A stretch of 13,756 nucleotides of DNA from an uncultured Rubrivivax sp. (GTDB lineage: Bacteria; Pseudomonadota; Gammaproteobacteria; Burkholderiales; Burkholderiaceae_C), in the NCBI GenBank assembly GCA_937975735.1, contig CALJUI010000187.1, positions 1 through 13,756 on the forward strand, read 5' to 3'. The notes beneath the pieces were generated by a model that worked only from the letters and a program-made list of their open reading frames with translations, ran no database searches and was not told the DNA's origin. The translations under genes and the position numbers were made by a program. Shown here one piece after another: positions 1 through 6,205 of this stretch (the stretch's first letter is position 1; every line of letters begins with the position of its first letter).

Positions 1-4
1 CAAC

Positions 5-10
5 GAGGAG
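5..10 (+). promoter_or_regulatory. Ribosome binding site of pntA
   Basis: GAGGAG lies 7 bases before the ATG at 18. This near-consensus Shine-Dalgarno supports that start. The promoter lies outside the window. Confidence 0.75.
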
Positions 11-17
11 AGAGCAC

Positions 18-1604
18 ATGGCATTGCGGATAGGGGTTCCCAAGGAGACCTTCGACGGCGAGAAGCGCGTCGCGACCGTGCCCGACGTGGTCGCCAAGCT
101 GATCAAGCTCGGCTTCACGGTCGCCGTCGAACGCGGCGCCGGCGACGCCGCCAACTTCGCCGACGAGGCCTACCGCGCCGCCGGCGCCGAGGTCGTCGAC
201 ACGGCCGCCGCACTCTGGGCCGGCAGCGACATCGTCTTCAAGGTGCGCCCCCCGAGCGCCGACGAGGTGGCGCTGATGCGCGAGGGCGGCATGCTGGTCG
301 GCTTCGTCTGGCCGGCGCAGAACCCCGAGCTGATGAAGCTGCTGGCGGCCAGGAAGGCCACCGTGCTGGCCATCGACGCGCTGCCGCGCCAACTCTCGCG
401 CGCGCAGAAGATGGACGCGCTGACCTCGATGGCCGGCGTCAGCGGCTACCGTGCGGTGATCGAGGCGGCCAGCGCCTTCGGCCGCTTCTTCAACGGTCAG
501 GTCACCGCCGCGGGCAAGATCCCGCCGGCCCAGGTCTTCATCGCCGGCGCCGGCGTCGCCGGCCTGGCGGCCATCGGCACCGCCGCCAACCTGGGCGCCA
601 TCGTGCGCGCCAACGACACCCGCGCCGAGGTCGCCGACCAGGTCGTCTCGCTCGGCGGCGAGTTCGTCAAGGTCGACTACGAGGAGGAAGGCTCGGGCGG
701 CGGCGGCTACGCCAAGGTCATGAGCGAGGGCTTCCAGGCCGCGCAGCGCGCGATGTACGCCGAGCAGGCCAAGCAGGCCGACATCATCATCACGACCGCG
801 CTGATCCCGGGCAAGCCGGCGCCCAAGCTGATCACCGCCGAGATGGTGCGGTCGATGAAACCCGGCAGCGTGATCGTCGACATGGCGGCCGAGCAGGGCG
901 GCAACTGCGAGCTCACCGAGCCCGGCCAGTCCGTCGTCAAGCACGGCGTGACGATTGTCGGCTACACGGACCTCGCGAGCCGGCTGGCCAAGCAGTCGTC
1001 GACGCTGTACTCGAACAACCTGCTGCGCCTGACCGAGGACCTGTGCAAGGCCAAGGACGGCACCGTCGACGTCAACTTCGACGACGACGCGATTCGCGGC
1101 CTCACGGTCATCAAGGACGGCGAGGTGACCTGGCCGGCGCCGCCGATCCAGATGCCGGCACCACCGCCGAAACCGAAGGCCGCCGCCGTGGCTGCCGCAC
1201 CCAAGGGACATGGCCACGGCGCCGGCGCACCGATGTCGGCCAAATCGGTGGCCATCGTGTTCGCCATCGGCGCCGCCCTGTTCGCGCTGGTGGGGATGTA
1301 TGCCCCGGCGAGCTTCCTGTCGCACTTCACGGTCTTCGTGCTGGCCTGCTTCGTCGGCTACATGGTGATCTGGAACGTGACGCCGTCGCTGCACACGCCG
1401 CTGATGAGCGTGACCAACGCGATCTCGTCGATCATCGCGATCGGCGCGCTGATCCAGGTCGCGCCGCCGCTGGACGCCGCGTCGGGCGACCGGCCCTCCG
1501 GGCTGATCCTGGGCCTGGCGGTGCTGGCGCTGGCGCTGACGGCCATCAACATGTTCGGCGGCTTCGCGGTGACGCGGCGCATGCTCGACATGTTCCGCAA
1601 GTAA
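18..1604 (+). CDS. pntA: NAD(P) transhydrogenase subunit alpha, fused form
   Basis: This is the alpha subunit of the membrane transhydrogenase, which uses proton re-entry to transfer hydride from NADH to NADP+. The protein is 528 aa. Residues 1-375 form the cytoplasmic NAD(H)-binding domain I: the SRAQKMDALTS segment (127-137), the Rossmann loop GAGVAGLAA (177-185), the mobile-loop motif GGYAK (229-233, with the conserved Tyr at 231) and TALIPGKPAPKLIT (260-273). A Pro/Ala/Lys/His-rich linker (about 376-405, with GHGHGAG near 398) joins it to four hydrophobic segments at about 408-427, 432-454, 463-483 and 494-516, the membrane part of domain II. In many alpha- and betaproteobacteria these halves are separate genes (PntAA and PntAB). 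Here they are one chain, as in E. coli. pntB follows 15 bp downstream, so the two are surely co-transcribed. Identity is very secure. Confidence 0.97.
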   Translation: MALRIGVPKETFDGEKRVATVPDVVAKLIKLGFTVAVERGAGDAANFADEAYRAAGAEVVDTAAALWAGSDIVFKVRPPSADEVALMREGGMLVGFVWPAQNPELMKLLAARKATVLAIDALPRQLSRAQKMDALTSMAGVSGYRAVIEAASAFGRFFNGQVTAAGKIPPAQVFIAGAGVAGLAAIGTAANLGAIVRANDTRAEVADQVVSLGGEFVKVDYEEEGSGGGGYAKVMSEGFQAAQRAMYAEQAKQADIIITTALIPGKPAPKLITAEMVRSMKPGSVIVDMAAEQGGNCELTEPGQSVVKHGVTIVGYTDLASRLAKQSSTLYSNNLLRLTEDLCKAKDGTVDVNFDDDAIRGLTVIKDGEVTWPAPPIQMPAPPPKPKAAAVAAAPKGHGHGAGAPMSAKSVAIVFAIGAALFALVGMYAPASFLSHFTVFVLACFVGYMVIWNVTPSLHTPLMSVTNAISSIIAIGALIQVAPPLDAASGDRPSGLILGLAVLALALTAINMFGGFAVTRRMLDMFRK

Positions 1605-1619
1605 GGACGGGGGTCGGTC

Positions 1620-3032
1620 ATGAGCCAGGGTCTCGCCACCGTCGCCTACATCGGCGCCATCGTCCTGTTCATCCTCAGCCTGGGCGGGCTGTCGCACCCG
1701 GAGACCGCGCGCCGCGGCAACCTGTTCGGCATCGTCGGCATGACGATCGCGGTGCTGGCCACCGTGCTCGGACCGCGCGTCACCGCGGCCGGCGTGCCGT
1801 GGATCGTCGGCGCCCTCGTGCTCGGCGCGGGCATCGGCCTGTATGCCGCCAAGAAGGTGCAGATGACGCAGATGCCCGAGCTCGTCGCGGCGATGCACAG
1901 CCTGGTCGGCCTGGCGGCGTGCCTGGTCGGCTTCGCGAGCTACGTCGACACCTCGACCGTGTTCCCGACGCCGGCCGAGAAGACGATCCACGAGGTCGAG
2001 ATCTACATCGGCATCCTGATCGGCGCGATCACGTTCTCCGGTTCGGTGATCGCCTTCGGCAAGCTCTCCGGCAAGATCGGCGGCAAGCCGCTGCTGCTGC
2101 CGGCGCGCCACTGGCTGAACCTGGCCGGGCTGCTGGTCGTGATCTGGTTCGGCCGCGTCTTCCTGCAGGCCCACGACATCCAGGCCGGCATGCTGCCGCT
2201 GATCGTGATGACGGTCATCGCGCTGCTGTTCGGCGTGCACATGGTGATGGCGATCGGCGGCGCCGACATGCCGGTCGTCGTCTCGATGCTCAACAGCTAC
2301 TCGGGCTGGGCGGCTGCCGCCACCGGCTTCATGCTGAGCAACGACCTGCTGATCGTCGTCGGCGCGCTGGTGGGCAGCTCGGGCGCGATCCTGTCCTACA
2401 TCATGTGCCGGGCGATGAACCGCAACTTCATCAGCGTCATCGCCGGCGGCTTCGGCACCGGCGGCGGCGCGGCGGCCGCGGCCGGGGCGGCGGGGCCCGC
2501 CGGCGAGGTCTCGCCGATCAGCGCGGTGGAGACCGCGGAGCTGCTGCGCGAGGCCAAGCACGTCGTCATCGTGCCGGGCTACGGCATGGCGGTGGCGCAG
2601 GCCCAGCACACGGTGTGCGAGATCACCAAGCTGCTGCGCGAGATGAAGGTCGAGGTGCGCTTCGGCATCCATCCGGTGGCCGGCCGCATGCCGGGACACA
2701 TGAACGTGCTGCTGGCCGAGGCCAAGGTGCCGTACGACATCGTGCTCGAGATGGACGAGATCAACGACGACTTCCCCGACACCGACGTCGCGATGGTCAT
2801 CGGCGCCAACGACATCGTGAACCCGGCGGCGCAGGAGGACCCGACGAGCCCGATCGCCGGCATGCCGGTGCTCGAGGTCTGGAAGGCCAAGACCTCGATC
2901 GTGATGAAGCGCAGCATGGCCAGCGGCTACGCTGGCGTCGACAACCCGCTGTTCTACAAGGACAACAACCGCATGCTGTTCGGTGACGCGAAGGCGATGC
3001 TCGACGAGGTGCTGGCGGCGCTGCGGGGCTGA
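1620..3032 (+). CDS. pntB: NAD(P) transhydrogenase subunit beta
   Basis: This is the beta subunit, carrying the rest of the proton channel and the NADP(H)-binding domain III. The protein is 470 aa, close to the usual 460-475. Residues 1-265 hold about nine hydrophobic segments. His93 in AMHSLVGLAA matches the conserved channel histidine (His91 in E. coli beta). An Ala/Gly-rich linker (about 277-297) leads to domain III, with the NADP-binding motif GYGMAVAQAQH (320-330), the VAGRMPGHMNVLLAEA segment (353-368), VIGANDIVNPAAQEDP (393-408) and KRSMASGYAGVDNPLF (430-445). The ATG follows the pntA stop by 15 bp, with AAGGA and a G-run upstream. All catalytic landmarks are present, so the complex should work. 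A hairpin lies just after the stop. Confidence 0.97.
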   Translation: MSQGLATVAYIGAIVLFILSLGGLSHPETARRGNLFGIVGMTIAVLATVLGPRVTAAGVPWIVGALVLGAGIGLYAAKKVQMTQMPELVAAMHSLVGLAACLVGFASYVDTSTVFPTPAEKTIHEVEIYIGILIGAITFSGSVIAFGKLSGKIGGKPLLLPARHWLNLAGLLVVIWFGRVFLQAHDIQAGMLPLIVMTVIALLFGVHMVMAIGGADMPVVVSMLNSYSGWAAAATGFMLSNDLLIVVGALVGSSGAILSYIMCRAMNRNFISVIAGGFGTGGGAAAAAGAAGPAGEVSPISAVETAELLREAKHVVIVPGYGMAVAQAQHTVCEITKLLREMKVEVRFGIHPVAGRMPGHMNVLLAEAKVPYDIVLEMDEINDDFPDTDVAMVIGANDIVNPAAQEDPTSPIAGMPVLEVWKAKTSIVMKRSMASGYAGVDNPLFYKDNNRMLFGDAKAMLDEVLAALRG

Positions 3033-3034
3033 GC

Positions 3035-3062
3035 TCCGACGGGCGGCACCGCGCCTTTCGGA
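3035..3062 (+). terminator. Possible terminator hairpin after pntB
   Basis: An inverted repeat begins two bases after the pntB stop. TCCGA (3035-3039) pairs with TCGGA (3058-3062). After one mismatch, GGGCG (3041-3045) pairs with CGCCT (3052-3056) with one G-U pair, leaving a 6-base loop. No T-run follows on either strand, so it does not fit a classic intrinsic terminator. Its place between two convergent genes suggests it marks the end of one or both transcripts. The fold was worked out by eye only. Confidence 0.35.
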
Positions 3063-3073
3063 CGAGACGGTCG

Positions 3074-4060
3074 CTAGAGCGCGGGCAATGCCGGCCCGCC
3101 GGATGCACATGGCGGGCGGCGTCGGAGCGGCAAAGCCGCGAGCGCGATGCCGAGCAAGGCGAGGGTCGAAGGCTCGGGCACCGCGCCGGGCCCGCCCCCC
3201 GTCGTCGCGCTGAGGAAGACGCCGGACTCCGATGTCCAGCTGAGTCCGGCCGGGAGCACACCGAACGAGAACGAGGACGTGTGCCCGTAATCGCACACCG
3301 ACGCGCCCCGGCAGTCGAGCTGCAGGAAGGTGATGATGTCGATGGTGGAGACGCCGACGGGGACCAGCAAGGTCGCGCCGATGGCGCCCCCGGTGTCACC
3401 GAGGAAGGACGTCGTCCACTCCCCGTAGTTGACCCCGTTGGGCTGGAACCCGAACGACTGGATGCCGTTGACGAGGCTGAACTGGGCGCCGCCGGGCACC
3501 AGCGAGGGCGTGTTCTTCAGCAGCACGTTCGTGGCGTTGAGGCTGCTGTTGCGGAGCTCGATCGAACTGGTCAGCGATTCGGAGCCCCAGCCGGGGCCGT
3601 TGGGGTCGAAGACGCTGCCCACCGTGGTGAACAGGAGGGCCAGTTCGGCGACGGCACCGCTGGTGTTGTTGAAGGTCACGCCTTCGGTCCAGGTCGATCG
3701 TGCGAAGGCGATCGTCGACGGCGTCGCACTGCTGCCGGACGAGTCGCCGTAGGCTTTCAGCGTCGCCGACGCGAGATCGGCCGCCGACCAGGCGGAAACC
3801 GCGTACTGCGTGGCCCCGGCCATCGCCTGCGTGACGCCGGCGCCGAGCGGGGCCGCGGTGGTCGACCCGCCCGGCGCGGCGTAGTTGCCGCCGGCCACCA
3901 GTGCGCCGTTCTTGACGTCCGCATACGACGTGTAGACGTCGAACGCCGTGGCGCTGGCCTGCACGACGACGGCGGCCGACGCAGGGAAGGCCACGCTTGC
4001 GGCGAGGGCGATGGCCGCCGCACGGCGGCGCATGGAGGGGTTGGACGATGCGCGCTTCAT
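3074..4060 (-). CDS. Secreted PEP-CTERM sorting-signal protein
   Basis: This 328-aa exported protein has an unknown molecular role. Residues 1-30 are a Sec signal peptide: basic start, RRRAAAIALAASVA core, likely cleavage after ASA/ASAA near 29-30. The body (31-290) is rich in Ser, Thr, Gly, Ala and Asn, with few charges and two cysteines (250 and 256) that could pair. The C terminus has a PEP-CTERM signal: VPEPSTLALLG (294-304), a hydrophobic stretch, then RRR at 313-315. Such signals are recognised by an exosortase, which cleaves and anchors or releases the protein, often with exopolysaccharide. No exosortase gene lies here. An unusual 13-residue tail (PPCASGGPALPAL) follows the Arg cluster. 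The start is ATG 4060, with AGGAG 9 bases upstream. The frame stays open to 4213, but that longer start would bury the signal peptide. A regulator-like gene is divergent. Confidence 0.88.
   Translation of the reverse strand: MKRASSNPSMRRRAAAIALAASVAFPASAAVVVQASATAFDVYTSYADVKNGALVAGGNYAAPGGSTTAAPLGAGVTQAMAGATQYAVSAWSAADLASATLKAYGDSSGSSATPSTIAFARSTWTEGVTFNNTSGAVAELALLFTTVGSVFDPNGPGWGSESLTSSIELRNSSLNATNVLLKNTPSLVPGGAQFSLVNGIQSFGFQPNGVNYGEWTTSFLGDTGGAIGATLLVPVGVSTIDIITFLQLDCRGASVCDYGHTSSFSFGVLPAGLSWTSESGVFLSATTGGGPGAVPEPSTLALLGIALAALPLRRRPPCASGGPALPAL
3094..3117 (-). repeat. Perfect inverted repeat inside the 3' end of the PEP-CTERM gene
   Basis: GCCCGCC (3094-3100) and GGCGGGC (3111-3117) are perfect 7-bp arms around a 10-base loop. 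On the minus strand the hairpin covers the codons for PPCASGG, right after the RRR cluster that normally ends a PEP-CTERM signal. It may be an old transcription-end hairpin now read as coding sequence. No T-run follows. Confidence 0.4.
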
Positions 4061-4175
4061 CGGGACGTACTCCTGTTGGGGTGAACGGTCGGGTGCGATC
4101 TTGGCCGGGCACTCGACAAAGCCCAAGCGCCGGGGGGTTACGGGGCGAAATGCTGTTGAGTAACATGCACTTGCG
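4061..4175. promoter_or_regulatory. Divergent intergenic region between the PEP-CTERM gene and the TPR regulator
   Basis: This 115-bp gap must hold the start signals of both flanking genes. On the minus strand AGGAG (4070-4074) is a good Shine-Dalgarno for the PEP-CTERM gene. On the plus strand I see no good Shine-Dalgarno before ATG 4176. A TAACAT (4161-4166) could be a -10 box, but its partner at the right spacing (TTACGG, 4138-4143) is poor. I found no sigma-54 site (TGGCAC-N5-TTGC) on either strand and no clear palindromic operator. The promoter role is inferred from gene layout, not from a recognised box. Confidence 0.5.
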
Positions 4176-5936
4176 ATGATCGAGCGAAGCCAGATCGACG
4201 AGTGGCAGGCCACCTTGACGGCGGTGCTCTCCCATCCGGCGTTCGGTCGTGCGGAGCGGCACCGGCGCCTGCTCGGCTACCTCGTCGAGGCCGCCCTCGC
4301 GGGCGCCGAAGGCCGGCTCAAGGAAACGGCGATTGCGCTCGACGTCTTCGGTCGCGACCCGGCACGCTACGACCCGAGGCGCGATGCGATCGTCCGCGTC
4401 GAGATGCGGCGACTTCGAAAGCGGCTGGCGCAAGCCCAGCGCGACGGTGATGCGCCCTGCTCGATCGAGGTGCCGCTGGGCGGCTACGCTCCGGTGCTGT
4501 CCATGCGGGCGGCCGGCCGAGATGCCGCCCGCGATCGATGGCGCTGGCCGATCCACTGGCCGGCGAGCGGACAGCGCCTGGCGCTGCTGCCTGTCCAAGG
4601 CGCGCAGTCCTCCGACGCCCTGTACGAGGCCTTGCTGGCCAGCCTGTCCACGCTGACCCCGCTGCGGCTGATCTCGACGCTGGCCAATCGCCACGTGCCG
4701 CTGGAGGCCGAGGACGTGGCCGTGCTGGCGCACCGGCTCGGTGCGGACCTGCTGCTCGAGGCGCTCGCGCACCGCGAATCGGGCCAGGTCGTGCTGAGGT
4801 TGCGGCTGGTCAGCGGCAAGGACGGCCTGCAGCTCGCGCTGCGGGAACTGACCTTGCCCTGGCCGGCGGCCGATGGCTGGGCCGACGATCTGTCGCAGCG
4901 GGCGGTCGATGCACTGAGCCCCTGGCTGAGCGGTCCGCCATTGACGACGCCGTCGGCGCGCATGGCGACGAGTCCCGAGGCCGATCGATGCCTGCAGCAG
5001 GCGCGTCGGTTGGCCCGCCAGGCGACCCCGGACAGCGAGGCGCGGGCCGTTCGACTCCTCGAACGGGCCTTGCACGCCCAACCGAACCACGCCCGCGCGC
5101 GCATGCAGTTGGCGATCCTGCACGGGAATGCCGCGAACCGCGACGTCGGGCACTTCGAGCGCCGCATCTGGCTGGCCCGCGGCCACGCCGAACAGGCCGT
5201 GCGACTGGATCCGGCCGATGTCGATGCGCGGGCGCTCCTCGCCTGGTATCGCTACCTGACCGACCTGGCTCTGGACGACGCCCTCGCCGACCTGGCGGCC
5301 CTGGTCGAGCAGGCGCCGCGCTCACGCCTGGTCTTCCATGCCTACGGCGCCCTGTGCAGCCACACGGGACGCACCGACGAAGCGGTGCGCAGCTTCGGCA
5401 TCAGTGGCGAACTCGAGCCCATGGACGTCAACCCGCTGTATGCGGCGGCACTGGCCCTGCTCAACGGCCATCGCGGCAACGAGGCGCTGGCCCTGCTCGA
5501 CCAGGTGCTCGAGCTCGAGCCGGCACACCTCTACGCGAAGCGCTGGCGTGCCGAGGCGCTGGCGAGCGTGGGCGCGCACGCGATGGCCGAGGCCGCCCTC
5601 GTCGATCTCGAGTCGACCCCGGGGATGATCGAGGGCGAGATCGGCTTCGCGCGCGGCTGCTTCGCAGCCTGGCGGGGCGAAGTGGCGGCCGCGGACGCGG
5701 CCTTCTCGTCCGTCGACGTCGAGCGCTACATGGCCCGGGTGCCCGCTGCGCTGGCCGTGCGCGACGTGCATGCGGGCCGCGCCGACGAAGCCCATGCGCG
5801 GGCGATCGATCTCGCCGCACGGCGTGATGCCCGCCTCGTCTACCTGTTCTCCGGCCGCAACGGCGCCATCGCCCGGCGAGACGAGCGCATCGAACGGTTG
5901 GCCAGAGGGCTGGGGTGGATGCCCTTGCGTGCCTAG
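4176..5936 (+). CDS. Probable transcriptional regulator with DNA-binding-like, TolB-like and TPR domains
   Basis: The protein is 586 aa with no signal peptide or membrane segment, so it is likely cytoplasmic. Residues 10-108 resemble the N-terminal module of many TPR regulators of the CadC/adenylate-cyclase-like type. Its landmarks are LKETAIALDVFGR (48-60), a YDPRRDAIVRVEMRRLRKRL run (65-84) and an IEVPLGGYAPVL end (97-108). It is basic and probably a winged-helix-like DNA-binding domain. Residues 134-222 (LALLPVQ start, HRLGADLLLEALAHR at 186-200) fit the TolB-like domain often placed after it. Residues 265-560 are helical with TPR-like repeats, for example HAEQAVRLDPADVDARALLAWYRY (337-360) and the stretch from about 436 to 462. 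The gene is divergent from the PEP-CTERM gene, so that gene is its most likely target, but this is inference. Start ATG 4176 lacks a strong Shine-Dalgarno. Domain assignment rests on motif memory, and the target is unknown. Confidence 0.72.
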   Translation: MIERSQIDEWQATLTAVLSHPAFGRAERHRRLLGYLVEAALAGAEGRLKETAIALDVFGRDPARYDPRRDAIVRVEMRRLRKRLAQAQRDGDAPCSIEVPLGGYAPVLSMRAAGRDAARDRWRWPIHWPASGQRLALLPVQGAQSSDALYEALLASLSTLTPLRLISTLANRHVPLEAEDVAVLAHRLGADLLLEALAHRESGQVVLRLRLVSGKDGLQLALRELTLPWPAADGWADDLSQRAVDALSPWLSGPPLTTPSARMATSPEADRCLQQARRLARQATPDSEARAVRLLERALHAQPNHARARMQLAILHGNAANRDVGHFERRIWLARGHAEQAVRLDPADVDARALLAWYRYLTDLALDDALADLAALVEQAPRSRLVFHAYGALCSHTGRTDEAVRSFGISGELEPMDVNPLYAAALALLNGHRGNEALALLDQVLELEPAHLYAKRWRAEALASVGAHAMAEAALVDLESTPGMIEGEIGFARGCFAAWRGEVAAADAAFSSVDVERYMARVPAALAVRDVHAGRADEAHARAIDLAARRDARLVYLFSGRNGAIARRDERIERLARGLGWMPLRA

Positions 5937-5967
5937 CGGCCCGGGGTGGGCTGCATCTTGGACGCAA

Positions 5968-6012
5968 GGCCGGCGTGTCGGCGCGGTCCCGCCGCACGGG
6001 CGGCCGCCGGCC
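5968..6012 (+). repeat. Nested inverted repeat downstream of the TPR gene
   Basis: GGCCGGCG (5968-5975) and CGCCGGCC (6005-6012) form a perfect 8-bp outer stem. Inside it GCGG (5983-5986) can pair with CCGC (5992-5995). It starts about 30 bp after the TPR gene stop. It could slow or end transcription, but no T-run follows. Confidence 0.4.
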
Positions 6013-6099
6013 GGATCGCGCCGAAGCCGAAGTGCCTTGGTTCGTGGCCCTTGTCCTCTGGACGAGCGACACGGTCGGACGCTCTGCTTCCGGGCCGTC

Positions 6100-6119
6100 G
6101 CCCGGGGTTTCCCTCGGGC
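6100..6119 (+). repeat. Stable hairpin upstream of fadD
   Basis: GCCCGGGG (6100-6107) pairs with CCTCGGGC (6112-6119) over 8 bp, with one G-U pair and a TTTC loop. It sits about 87 bp before the fadD ATG and just upstream of the candidate -10 at 6134-6139. It could be a terminator remnant or an operator-like dyad. No T-run follows. Confidence 0.4.
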
Positions 6120-6130
6120 CCTGCGGGACC

Positions 6131-6139
6131 TGCTATCGA
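6131..6139 (+). promoter_or_regulatory. Candidate extended -10 element for fadD
   Basis: TG-C-TATCGA resembles an extended -10 (TGnTATnnA), a type that can work without a strong -35. The -35 position (about 6111-6116) reads CCCTCG, which is no match. It would give a leader of roughly 60 bases to ATG 6206. This is weak, single-motif evidence. Confidence 0.25.
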
Positions 6140-6205
6140 ATGTCCTGAGACTCGGCCCGTCGGCTTTCAGCAAGAATGACGCTTCGAGGACGGAGCGTTC
6201 AGAAC

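Larger units (their letters stand above)
5937..6205. other. Non-coding gap with two inverted repeats upstream of fadD
   Basis: The 269 bp between the TPR gene stop and the fadD ATG show no convincing gene. Frames open across it have no start signal or recognisable protein. It holds two inverted repeats (5968-6012 and 6100-6119) and a candidate extended -10, TGC-TATCGA (6131-6139), without a convincing -35. The fadD promoter and any terminator of the TPR gene should lie here. Confidence 0.5.

Noticed and set aside
1043..2986. A 647-codon plus-strand frame across pntA and pntB
   Set aside because: It lies in another frame over two secure genes, and its product is Arg/Gly/His-rich low complexity. 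It is a GC-driven shadow.
4130..4146. A GG-N10-GC spacing as a sigma-54 promoter near the PEP-CTERM/TPR gap
   Set aside because: Only the bare GG/GC spacing inside a G-run is present. The TGGCAC and TTGC elements are missing, so it is chance.
4061..4213. A longer start (4213) for the PEP-CTERM gene
   Set aside because: It would put 51 residues before a clear signal peptide, overlap the divergent gene, and ignore the AGGAG placed 9 bases before ATG 4060.
3396..5186. A 596-codon minus-strand frame across the divergent region
   Set aside because: It is antisense to the TPR gene and out of frame with the PEP-CTERM gene. Its product is Arg/Gln-rich repeats typical of shadow frames.
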